64,000 bases of DNA, from the NCBI GenBank assembly GCA_029582265.1, contig CM055837.1:15146777-15210776 (forward strand). The letters run 5' to 3'. Both the position numbers and the translations under genes were made by a program. The stretch is from Zoroaster sp. YZ-2022. Its lineage: Eukaryota > Echinodermata > Asteroidea > Forcipulatida > Zoroasteridae. Under the pieces are notes generated by a model. The model worked only from the letters and a program-made list of their open reading frames with translations, did no database searches and had not been told where the DNA came from. Positions 53,505 to 63,764 of this stretch are shown here, piece after piece (positions within the stretch are counted from its first letter, which is position 1; each line of letters opens with the position of its first letter).

Positions 53505-54518
53505 CCCAGGTGGGACTTTCACCTTTGTGTACTAGGTGACGTCCAGGATTTCAAAATATATTTGCTAATACAAAAAAAAAAGATTTTTAGAAATAATTTT
53601 TACCTGTGTGAAGCTGCTGAAACCCGGCAGTAGAATCCATGACCAAATACCAAGCATCTCAGCAAGGTTTGAATTTTAAAATATAATATTCACTATTAGT
53701 ATTTTTTATTGAAATAAATCCAAAATTTAACATCAAAGAAATCCTTGAGTTTTGGTGGCTGTTCGTCACTTGAGCGTAACAATCAAAACAAATGACAGTG
53801 TGTCGGCGCGGGTGCGTTGTCATACCTACAAGCTAGCCCAAATAAGGACTCCATCTCTGTATGCACCGAAATGGAGTCAGTCGCCACACAGAAAATTTCT
53901 TTTGTGACACTGTTTAAATCTTACCTGTGTGGGGAGGCTGAAACTCGGTACTAAACTTCCCATGAACAACTATAATGACAAGAGCTAAGGTACGAATTTC
54001 AAAATATCATTTTTACTACGTCATTTTATTGAAAGGAAATCCAGATGTAACATTGAAGAAATCCTTGAGTTTCAGTTGTTGTTCGTCATTTCAAAGTCCA
54101 TTTAGTGTATGCGCATGTAGCGACAAAACAGCTGCGTATGTGCGGTACGCATAAAATATTCCACGCAGCAGGTTTTATGTGTGCTTGTCACGCACGTATG
54201 TACGCTGACGCTCCTGTGCCGATACTGGCATATTTTTGTTGTAACACTCAAGTGACAAACAGCCATCAAACTAAAGTAATTCTTCAATGTTAAATCTTGC
54301 GATTATTTTCATTAAAAAAAACTATTTTGAAATTCAAACCTCTCTGAGATGCACTGTATTTGGTCATGGGATTCTACTGCCGAGTTTCAGCAACTTCACA
54401 CAGGTAAAAATTAAGAAATTTATGAATTTACAAAAAAAAAATGTTTTTCTGTATTAGGAGTTTTTGGGTTAAATCCTGGACGTCACCGTAGTACACAAAG
54501 GTGAAAGTCCAACCTGGG
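53505..54518. mobile_element. 1-kb inverted-repeat element downstream of ZMPSTE24
   Basis: Arms over 100 bp: GGACTTTCACCTTTGTGTAC, GGTGACGTCCAGGAT, TTTTTACCTGTGTGAAG, GGCAGTAGAATCCATGACCA and their complements at 54340-54518. Internal ACGCA words. It contains AATAAA at 53716-53721, which could end the ZMPSTE24 transcript. Confidence 0.8.
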
Positions 54519-54744
54519 CTAACCTACAAGCGTGATGAACACACACAGAACCTACTGTGTGGAATTTGTTTATGCAAAGCACATATACACCGCCGTTTTG
54601 TTGCTACACGCGCGGACAAAGGAATAACAAATGGCCATTGAAACTCTAGGGTTTCTTTCATTTTAAATCTAGATTTCTTTCAATGAAATGACTTTAGTAA
54701 TAATGATATTTTATAATTTAAACCTTAACGCCTGTGATTTCTCA

Positions 54745-55960
54745 GGGTTTTTCCTGATTTCAGGATTTTTTTTTTTTTTTTACAAATTTGTCTCGAAACT
54801 TTCTTGAAAGAAGAGCCACCAAGGAAAGAAAGAAGTAGCCTGTATTGTGTCCAAACCTCTAATTTTCTTGTTTGTGGGGATGTGGAGAGTCTGTAAATCC
54901 TTCAAATTTAAACATCCAGGAGGTTCAGGGGGCTTTGTCCTCTAGACCAAAGGGAGACCCAGGCCTGCTACCCACAGGAGGTTCAGGGGGCTTTGTCCTC
55001 TAGACCAAAGGGAGACCCAGGCCTGCTACCCACAGGAGGTTCAGGGGTCTTTGTCCTCTAGACCAAAGGGAGACCCAGGCCCACTACCCACAGGAGGTTC
55101 AGGAGGCTTTGTCCTCTAGACCAAAGGGAGACCCAGGCATGCTCCCCACAGGAGGTTCAGGGGTCTTTGTCCTCTAGACCAAAGGGAGACCCAGGCATGC
55201 TACCCACAGGAGGTTCAGGGGTCTTTGTCCTCTAGACCGAAGGGAGACCCAGGCCTGCTACCCACAGGAGGTTCAGGGGGCTTTGTCCTCTAGACCAAAG
55301 GGAGACCCAGGCCCGCTACCCACAGGAGGTTCAGGGGTCTTTGTCCTCTAGACCAAAGGGAGACCCAGGCCCGCTAGCCACAGGAGGTTCAGGGGGCTTT
55401 GTCCTCTAGACCGAAGGGAGACCCAGGCCCGCTACCCACAGGAGGTTCAGGGGGCTTTGTCCTCTAGACCGAAGGGAGACCCAGGCCCGCTACCCACAGG
55501 AGGTTCAGGGGTCTTTGTCCTCTAGACCGAAGGGAGACCCAGGCCCGCTACCCACAGGAGGTTCAGGGGTCTTTGTCCTCTAGACCGAAGGGAGACCCAG
55601 GCCCGCTACCCACAGGAGGTTCAGGGGTCTTTGTCCTCTAGACCGAAAGGGAGACCCAGGCCCGCTACCCACAGGAGGTTCAGGGGTCTTTGTCCTCTAG
55701 ACTAAAGGGAGACCCAGGCCTGCTACCCACAGGAGGTTCAGGGGTCTTTGTCCTCTAGACCGAAGGGAGACCCAGGCCCGCTAGCCACAGGAGGTTCAGG
55801 GGGCTTTGTCCTCTAGACCAAAGGGAGACCCAGGCCTGCTACCCACAGGAGGTTCAGGGGTCTTTGTCCTCTAGACCAAAGGGATACCCAGGCCTGCTAG
55901 CCATTTTTCAAGATTTTTTTACTTTTGTCAAATCACACTCCTGCAAATTACGCTCAACAA
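54745..55960 (-). mobile_element. R1 element with 58-bp satellite
   Basis: R1 in reverse orientation: CCTGATTTCAGGATTTTT at the left, TCAAATCACACTCCTGCA at the right. The CTTTGTCCTCTAGACCAAAG segment is multiplied. Confidence 0.85.
54911..55905. repeat. 58-bp tandem array, about 17 copies
   Basis: Unit AGGAGGTTCAGGGGTCTTTG + TCCTCTAGACCAAAGGGAGA + CCCAGGCCTGCTACCCAC. Variants GGGGCTTT/GGGTCTTT, CCAAAG/CCGAAG, CTACCC/CTAGCC. Confidence 0.95.
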
Positions 55961-56114
55961 AAGAAGTGTGTACCTTTTAACTTTTTGTGGTAAAATTAAG
56001 GGATTTATAAGCGATTACGAAAAAATGTTTTCATAGGCAGAGTCTAGCTTTCAAATATGTTTGGGAGGGGTAGTATCTCCTTGTTATTTTTGTCCATACC
56101 AATTTTGTAAACAT

Positions 56115-56260
56115 TCTGTCGTAATTCATTCAATTTTGCCCTACACCGACGTGTGTATAGCACTGTATACTCAGTGCTTTCCGAGTGTCTGTGGAAAAAA
56201 AAACTTCTCGGGCGGGATTTGAACCCACGACCTCCTGCTTACTAGTGCAGACGTCTGTCG
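56115..56260 (-). mobile_element. SINE-C copy
   Basis: The minus strand reads GACGTCTGCACTAGTAAGCA, GTGGGTTCAAATCCCGCCCG and the SINE-C body. Confidence 0.75.
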
Positions 56261-56465
56261 TAAGTAATAAAAATGTTTCTGTCATGTGTAAGATCTTTTC
56301 TCTAAGCATTTCTCCTAAAAATAAAACCCCAAAAACTCTTGTTCTTGTTTGTTGGGTTTAGATTGGTCATTCCAGTATTATTGGACTGACCAATCAAACA
56401 AGTGGTTTCAGGATTTTGTTGCAAATCTTCTTACATTCTCTTTGTGATTTTTGTGGATCTTATAA

Positions 56466-56655
56466 TAGATCTCATGCATTGACGTCACTAACTAAAGGAC
56501 GCCCTCACTCAGGCAAAAAAAAGGCCACTCATTGGTTCATGTATGCGCATCAAATCCACCATGTTTACACACAGCACGCATACATGAACCAATGAGTGAC
56601 CTTTTACTTCCGAGTGAGGGAGCCCTTCATTTTGAGACATTGTACAAGATCCATA
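56466..56655. mobile_element. Degraded relative of the CRE/YY1 element
   Basis: TAGATCTCATGCATTGACGT, GGACGCCCTC, CCACTCATTGGTTCATGTAT and inverted ATACATGAACCAATGAGTG; compare 34848-35021. Confidence 0.6.
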
Positions 56656-56877
56656 ATGTGTATTTTAACCGATATTCGACCACGTTGTGAAACACTGCAG
56701 CACCTGATGCTTGCTATCATTAAAGGTACACCCATCCTGACAGCAAAATTATTTGACTGTTGGAGACTTTTGCGGTTAGGTCATACTTGTCTATGATGAT
56801 TAATATTGTTTCTCACCGAGGGTCAATTAATTATCGGTCAAAATGTACGTGAAAAGCACAAGAGAATGTCTCTTTAT

Positions 56878-57311
56878 TTAACCCCTTGCGCACGGTTGAC
56901 GGCTATAGCCGCGTCAGGTGAATTAATTGATTTTCCAGCTGTATTTGCTGAGAATTCGCCTTGAATAGAAATCTTCAAGAAGGCTGATAGTTTGGTGGAC
57001 CATATCGTTCTTGAAATGGAGTGTTATATAATAGATTGGGTTTTCGAGAGCATTCTGAATACAGCCTTTTCATGAGATTTCTGAACACCGGCCTTTCAAT
57101 TACGCTATGTGGGGACTTCATGTGCGATGAATAGGGTATGCCTGGTTTAGCTTGCCCTCTTATTGTTCTGTCTATACGCTTGGCTGAACAGCGGAGCTGT
57201 GCACATGTCCATGGCCGGGTTCGACCAGGCGCTCCCCGGCCCCACAGATGTTTCTTGGTTGGCTGCAACCACCTTCACTCGGTAAAAATAATACCGTACG
57301 CAAGGGGTTAA
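56878..57311. mobile_element. piggyBac-like element with CCCCTTGCGCACGG ends
   Basis: TTAA 56878-56881 and 57308-57311; inverted ends CCCCTTGCGCACGG / CCGTACGCAAGGGG. The minus strand has an open frame of ~97 codons (56975-57268) rich in R/P, not recognised; too short for a transposase. Confidence 0.8.
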
Positions 57312-57511
57312 AGGGACACTATTGTCAAGATCAGAGCAGACTTTCAACAGGGTATGGAATCGGTGCCCTAGTTTAAGGTGAACCCAGTGACTGAAAAATA
57401 CAATTTGATGACATCGTCGCATGGGGTATTGTTTTCAGTCACTGAGTTAATCTCAAACTAGCACTCTGATTCCATGCCCTGTTGATTGTGATGATATTGT
57501 CTCTTTACAGG
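57309..57511. mobile_element. U1 palindrome, complete-looking copy
   Basis: AAAGGGACACTATTGTCA ... CAACAGGGTATGGAATCGG and inverse ATTCCATGCCCTGTTGATTG ... ATATTGTCTCTTTA. Abuts the piggyBac-like element at a shared TTAA. Confidence 0.75.
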
Positions 57512-57763
57512 AAGGTACAACATTGGAAATGATGGCAAATCTGCTAATACATGTATATGTGTGCTTACTCTTATTGAAAGTTTCAGGTCAATGTGGAGTG
57601 TAAGTCTTGAGAAAAGTATTTAAAAACATTCCCGTTTCTTACAGAAAACAGTTGGAGCAAAATGTGTTGTCTGCAACTTTTTGCAAATGCGCATATTTTG
57701 TCGTGTTTTCTTTGAAATGAGAGCACATCAGATTTGTACCTTGATCAACTTCACATCAAGTTG

Positions 57764-58099
57764 CACTATGAATAACTTTACCCTGAAAATGCCCTGAAAA
57801 TCCATTTTACCGTGAAATAAATAGTTCACTGCAATTTCACAACGACGCAACACCGTAAAAATGCCATGAAATACTCTTGGGATTCCTTCGCCGTGAAAAT
57901 GCTGTGAAAATGCCATGAACTTCTTGTGGCAGTTTTGGGGCAGCTCATTAATTCTCGAGAGCACCGTGAATTTGATGTGAAATCACTGTGAACATTATTG
58001 CTAATATCTGAGGAAGAGACACCGTGAAATTGCAGTGAAATTGCGGTCAACTGTTATTTCAAGGCAAAACGTATTTTCAGGGTGAAGTTGTTCATAGTG
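57764..58099. mobile_element. CACTA-ended MITE, copy 3
   Basis: CACTATGAATAACTTTACCC ... GTTGTTCATAGTG; flanks TTG / TTA (2 of 3 match). Confidence 0.8.
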
Positions 58100-58364
58100 T
58101 TAGCTTTTGAATTATGATTTGGTAGATTTCTAATCGGGTAATTACCAATATTGTACCTTCCCTGTAGTATTATCATTCCATGTATACATGTACCTGTTGT
58201 GTATGAAGTGTGCTGATGATTGTCAGGTTATGTGATATATCAGTGCCACTATTAAAAAAGTAAATGCTATGGATATGCATCAATGACTCTTTGGTGTCAA
58301 ATGTGGTTTCTTCTGCTGTTATAAACTGTTCACCCAGTCCTGCTGATGTGTACAATATGTACAT

Positions 58365-58723
58365 GGAGTGCCATGGTTGAGCGGTTTAGTGCATCGGATT
58401 TGTGTTCTGATGGCTGAGTCGTCAGAATGTGGGTTCGAATCCCAACCGCGACCATGGTGCTTGTGTCCTTGAGCAAGACATTTGACCATAATTGCTTCTC
58501 TCCACCCAGGGGTAAATGGGTACCTGTGAGGGCAGAGTTGGTTGTTGTGTTTGATTAGCCCTATATGCGCTGTAATGGCAGCAATTGAGCTGTATACTCC
58601 CCAGGGAGCTGAGATGGTTTCAGGAATGATTTATGAGCCTGATGAGCAGGGGTAATAATATAATGCGCCTTGAGCACCAGTTTGGTGGATACATGCGCTA
58701 TATAAGTCCATATTATTATTACA
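58365..58723 (+). mobile_element. SINE-A, full copy
   Basis: Nearly identical by eye to 42366-42740; head GGTTGAGCGGTTTAG, B box GGTTCGAATCC, tail TTATTATTAC. Confidence 0.9.
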
Positions 58724-58763
58724 GGTCATCGTTTTTTCTTCTTCTCAATGGAGCCTTTTAAAT

Positions 58764-58910
58764 GGACAATATCATCATGATCAGAGCAGTCTTTTGACAG
58801 CATAGAATTGGTGTCCTACTTTTAGATGAACTCGGTGACTGCAATAAATACCCAGTGAGCATGCATTAGCATAGCTAATAGGACAGGATCAGATCATATT
58901 ACTGTGCACG
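58764..58910 (+). repeat. U1 fragment
   Basis: AATGGACAATATCATCATGA TCAGAGCAG and GAACTCGGTGACTG match 57309-57400. Confidence 0.65.
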
Positions 58911-58989
58911 ATGCGTAAATAATGAGCCAGCCAGCAGTGGCATAGCCGAAAAAGGGCGGAGGGGGGGGGGGGGAGGAAGTGGCCATACA

Positions 58990-59222
58990 GCAACTTGTTT
59001 GCAAAATGGTGTTTAAGTCACTGCTTAAAACTCATCTTATGTCGCAATCCTTCAAAGATGATGTATATTTGTAATTGCATTGTAGGTACATGTATCTCAG
59101 TACAAATTTTTTTCTATGCTATCGTATATTATTTGTATTCATGTTTTTTCTTTGTTTCTGCGCCTTGAGCGCTCAGCAGGGTGGATATGTGCGCGCTACA
59201 AATCTTTATTATTATTACAATG
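58990..59222 (+). mobile_element. LINE 3' end
   Basis: Translated near 59010: FKSLLKTHLMSQSFKDD, a LINE ORF2 C-terminal style, then a 3' UTR GCGCCTTGAGCGCTCAGCAG + GGTGGATATGTGCGCGCTAC and an ATT-type tail. Confidence 0.7.
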
Positions 59223-59389
59223 CCTCTTCCATTGATGCACCTAAGTGCAATGTAGCATTGTTATAAAGCTTGCATTTCGAGCAAGGCGTATGCCACATGC
59301 CCATGTGTATTGAACACGATTTCCATACTGTCTACGATATTGAGAACAATGAAAAGGACTGGTATATAGTTTGCTTTGTACTGCCAATA

Positions 59390-59530
59390 TGGTATCAGAG
59401 TTTTGACATGGCATGCAATTGGTGTCCTACTTTTAATTGAACTCAGTGACTGAAAATAATACCACACGAGAGCGTGCTTCGGTAACAGGGCGAGATAAGA
59501 ACATATTAATCGTGGGTGATGGATAAATAT
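59390..59530 (+). repeat. U1 fragment
   Basis: ATTGGTGTCCTACTTTTAAT TGAACTCAGTGACTGAAAAT followed by a CGGTAACAGGGCGAGATAAG variant. Confidence 0.6.
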
Positions 59531-59589
59531 CATTATACAGCCACTGGCTCACAGTGACGTAGCCAGGATTTTCAGATTTTTGGGTTAAT

Positions 59590-60130
59590 TTTTTACCGCC
59601 ACTATCTGGTTATCTATGACAAGATTTGAGTTTAGTTGGAAGATGATTCCAGAGTCTCGGAGCCGCGACAGAAAAAGACCTATCACCCCAGGTCCGTTTT
59701 GAAGTGGGTTCCTTTAGGAGTGACATGTTGCTGGAGTGCAAATTCATTGGCGGATCCGGGGGGGGGGGGGGGGGGCAAAGGGGGCTAAGGGGGCTGTAGC
59801 CCCCCCCCAAAAAAATCGTTTAAAAAAAAATTAAATTAAAAAAATTAAAAAAAGGGAGAGAGGGGGAGGGGAGGGGATTTTTGTAGTACTGAAAAATAAT
59901 TGTTTTTGATTCTCAGCCCCCCCCCTAAAAAATTGTTCTGGATCCGCCCATGAAATTGCGTGATGGAGTGTAGACTTTAAGCAGTTCAGAAATATAAATT
60001 GGAGCAATGTTATTAAAAGATTTGTGAACAATTAGCACAAGTGCAGTTCTTTTAAGATTGCCGTGATATGGCATGACTTTCTGGACAAAGTTACAACACG
60101 AGCTGCTGTGTTTTGTATGTGCTGAAGACG
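59590..60130 (-). pseudogene. LINE ORF2 C-terminal fragment with nested GGATCC element
   Basis: The minus strand encodes TWGDRSFSVAAPRLWNHLP, a hallmark of CR1/L2/Jockey-type ORF2 C-termini, and further upstream frames matching the preceding ORF2 region. Interrupted at ~59750-59950 by an element bounded by GGCGGATCC/GGATCCGCC with G/C homopolymers. Confidence 0.75.
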
Positions 60131-60194
60131 AGATATTTGATTCTGTGGGAGACCGTAAAGGAGAGCATTCCCGTTAACATTGATTCGTTCCTAA

Positions 60195-60310
60195 GCAAAA
60201 AACAACACATGCCTGTGACTTTTCAGGATTTTTTTTTACAAAAGGTAGCCTGTATTGTGTCTAGTTTGTTATTTGCGGGTATGTGGAGAGTCTGTAAATC
60301 ACACACCTGA
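60195..60310 (-). repeat. R1 fragment
   Basis: CTGTGACTTTTCAGGATTTT, GTAGCCTGTATTGTGTC, TATGTGGAGAGTCTGTAAAT. Confidence 0.65.
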
Positions 60311-61064
60311 AAAGGAAAATGTCAAGAAATAAATGACAATATATCCAAGATATTTGTTGTGAGTGTGCCCTTGGTTTCGTCTATTCATGGTCCTTCCTAC
60401 CACACGTTTCTGGCATAGCTGGCAGAGATGTATCGACTCGAGACTAGGCAATGGTACTGGTAGGAAGGCAGTACTTATTTTAGATCTTATTGATAGATGC
60501 CATCAATAGGGAAGAGCGGGGATTTCAAAGTTCGTTCAAACAAATAATACCACCACATACATTCTGTTAAATTTCGCATTAATTTATTCAATTCTGCCAG
60601 AAACACGCAAAACATGAGAAAGAAATCTACAATCTTTAGTTTACATGCATGGACACGCATGATCATTCTTTCATAACTTCACCTGAGATAGAAATTTCAT
60701 CGCTATTTTTGTCATTGCAGGTGACAAGATTTCAGTCGGCCATTCGGCAGATATTTATCACCGTGCCGCCATCTTGATTTTTTTCCCTTACATATCTGTG
60801 AGCAAACCGAGGCTAAAAGGAGAACAGACTGGTACTTTTTATGCAATCAGATTCAACACTATAACAGTTACTGTGTATACAGGGAATATGTCAAAGATGG
60901 CCGTATGGTGACAATTCTGACAAAGTTCTATTTACAACTCGATTCACATGTAGGCTACATGTAACCATTCATCACATCATTCGATCCTTCGTCTATCATT
61001 ATTTTTGAAATAAATCTGAAATGAACTGAACAGAAAACAAGACACCACACTTTGGCACTCTATT
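60311..61064. other. No recognised feature
   Basis: Intergenic sequence; no conserved coding segment, SINE head or TTAA/CCCT element was seen. Confidence 0.4.
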
Positions 61065-61790
61065 TAAAAGAATGGTACAGCATTGGTAATGTTGGCAATA
61101 ACGCTTCTGTTAGTATGCTTATTCTCTTTGAATCAAGATATGTACATTAAAGGGAAGGTACAACATTGGTAATGTTGGCAAAACTGCTTCTATGAGTATG
61201 CTTATTCTCTTTGAATCAAGATATACATTGAAGGGAAGGTACAACATTGGTAATGTTGGCAACACTGCTTCTATGAGTATGCTTACTCTCTTTGAATCAA
61301 GATAGACATTGAAGGGAAGGTACAACATTGGTAATGTTGGCAACACTGCTTCTATGAGTATGCTTACTCTCTTTGAATCAAGATATACATTGAAGGGAAG
61401 GTACAACATTGGTAATGTTGGCAAAACTGCTTCTATGAGTATGCTTACTCTCTTTGAATCAAGATAGACATTGAAGGGAAGGTACAACATTGGTAATGTT
61501 GGCAACACTGCTTCTATGAGTATGCTTACTCTCTTTCAATCAAGATATACATTGAAGGAAAGGTACAACATTGGTAATGTTGGCAACACTGCTTCTATGA
61601 GTATGCTTATTCTCTTTGATACATTGAAGGAAAGGTACAACATTGGTAATGTTGGCAAAACTGCTTCTATGAGTATGCTTACTCTCTTTGAATCAAGATA
61701 GACATTGAAGGGAAGGTACAACATTGGTAATGTTGGCAAAACTGCTTCTATGAGTATGCCTACTCTCTTTTAATCAAGACAAATACATTT
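61065..61790. repeat. 81-bp tandem array, about nine copies
   Basis: Unit AAGGTACAACATTGGTAATG + TTGGCAACACTGCTTCTATG + AGTATGCTTACTCTCTTTGA + ATCAAGATAGACATTGAAGG G. 81 = 27 codons, so both strands stay open (minus-strand frame of 129 codons); no reason to think it is translated. One unit has a ~11-bp deletion near 61618. Confidence 0.93.
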
Positions 61791-61964
61791 TAACAATCAA
61801 CCTTTTCGGCTAATTACATTATGTTGTCCGCAAGAAATAAGTGAAAATGCATCTAGAAGTTGTTTGTATTTGCTCTGAATGTAGAATGTATGAAAAAAGT
61901 ACTCTTTCCTATATTCACACTGGAAATAATTAAATTTTTCCTAAAAATGAAAACATCACATATC

Positions 61965-62160
61965 AGGGGTGGATCCAGGGTCTCGAAAAAAGTAGGGCAC
62001 ATGGCAAAAAGGACCCATGTATAACTGAAAAAAGGGGGGGGATTTGCCTCCCCATGGGTCAGATTCTTTGGAATTTAGCAATAGGTACTCTCCTAAATTC
62101 AAACTGAGAATTTTTTTTAAATTTTTTTTATAAAGGATAACACATCTGACATTAGCCTGA
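61965..62160. repeat. GGATCCAGGG-type dispersed repeat
   Basis: GGGGTGGATCCAGGGTCTCG and GAAAAAAGGGGGGG resemble the element nested at 59750-59950 and the fragment at 44148. Confidence 0.45.
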
Positions 62161-62189
62161 AAGTGCATTCAGATTGTATCAAGGGTGTG

Positions 62190-62480
62190 ATATGACAAGT
62201 AACAAGTAAGAAATCCTGAAAATTGGTAGCAGGCCCGCTGGGTTTCCCTTTGGTCTACAAGACAAAGCCCCCTGAATCTCCTTGGTTCATTAATTTTGGA
62301 CAATTTACAGACTCTCCACATCCCCACAAACAAGAAACTAGAGTTTTGGACACAATACAGGCTATTTATTTCTTTCCTTGGTGGCTACTTTTCTTCTTTC
62401 AAGAAAATTTTGAGGCAAAGGGAAATTTGTAAAAATCCTGAAATCAGGAAAAGTCCGGAAAAATCACAGGCCTGCAGATT
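62190..62480 (+). mobile_element. R1 copy, compact
   Basis: GGTTTCCCTTTGGTCTACAA, CCCCACAAACAAGAAACTAG, AAATCCTGAAATCAGG, one copy of each segment. Confidence 0.75.
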
Positions 62481-62696
62481 AATGGGGTGTGCCTCATTTG
62501 GGGGGTGCTATATTTAAGGTGGTTGTATTCATTGTAAATGTTAAATTGAGGGAAAAAGTACTCTTTTCCTAAATTTTCCTTGATTTTTGACAGGGCACGC
62601 ATTTTCCTTGATTTTTCTCAAAAGTTTAATAGCTAAGAGAAGTTTTACCTTAAAATTAAATCATTTTGTTAGCTTTATATTAACAATCCTATACCT

Positions 62697-62906
62697 TTAG
62701 GCACCTTCTCAAAACTATTTTGGGATAACTTGCGGGGAGATTTCCCCGCAGTTGATTTTTCAACCCGCAAAATATCCCCAAGCAGTCCAAATATATTGCG
62801 GAAAAATCTAGGAATCTAGGAAAAGAATCCACCCGCAACGATATACCCTTTGCGGAAAAACTTTCCCGCATCTTATCCCGCAACAGTTTTGAGAAGGTGC
62901 CTTAAA
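62697..62906. mobile_element. Short MITE with CCCGCAA words
   Basis: Ends TTTAGGCACCTTCTCAAAAC / GTTTTGAGAAGGTGCCTTAA. Eight or more CCCGCA / TGCGG words in both orientations within 210 bp. Confidence 0.8.
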
Positions 62907-63088
62907 CATATGAATGCTGGTTACAACATGCATACATCTTCTAAAATATTTTGAAAATAAATTACAGAAACCAAGTACATTATCGATAATGTTTGTGTTT
63001 ACCAATTTAGTAGAGATAGATAATAGTAGAAGTAATAGACTTCTGATAATAGTATAATTTGATGTAGAATTTGAGGCTTTGCATGGAT

Positions 63089-63244
63089 TTTTGAGTTCTT
63101 TCGGGTACACCGTGTAATAATCTCTTTTTGGAAAAAGTGATGGCTCTGAGAAGAGCCGGTTGGTTTGTTCTCAATGTTTCGACTTGTCTGCTCTAGTCAT
63201 CGTCAGGAGACATGGTGTACCTGGTGTACCCGAAAGAACTCAAA
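63089..63244. mobile_element. Inverted-repeat element with TTTCGGGTACACC ends
   Basis: GAGTTCTTTCGGGTACACC / GGTGTACCCGAAAGAACTC; the core CAATGTTTCGACTTGTCTGC ... TCATCGTCAGGAG resembles the hairpin of 7270-7612. Confidence 0.65.
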
Positions 63245-63764
63245 AACAATAGTAGTTTGGGGGGACAAAATATAATAGTAAAATAAAATAGAGAATTAGC
63301 TGTTGCAAACTGCTTACCAACCTAAAGGACCTGTAGTATAAATGCAAAATAGTGGTTAATGGCCTTACATTTCAAACCTAGGATTTTCTCAGTATACAAA
63401 CATGCACACATGCATAAACACAGGAGTGAACAGAAGTTAGACAGGTGTGAAATGAACACAATGGAAAAGGGATCAAGAAGCAGAGTGAGGTTTGGTCTTG
63501 GTACCAGACGACGGTCTTGGGACCAGACAATGGAGGAATTTAACATGAATAGATAAGGTAATAATAATAATTATTATATAATGTAAATGTATCTATACCT
63601 CAACCTCACCTATGTGGCCATAACAATTTTCACCCCTAAAATAAAATAAAATGAACTTTATAATGTCAATGAAATATCTTTTTGAATGAACAAAACATGT
63701 GCAACATAATATGTCTAATAATATTTTATTATTACCTACAAAATTAAACAGTATATTAAGGCCA
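63245..63764. other. No recognised feature
   Basis: AT-rich intergenic DNA with short ATA/TAA runs near 63560 and 63710. Confidence 0.4.

Noticed and set aside
61119..61508. 129-codon minus-strand frame with 27-residue repeats
   Set aside because: Product of an 81-bp satellite; the plus strand is also open.
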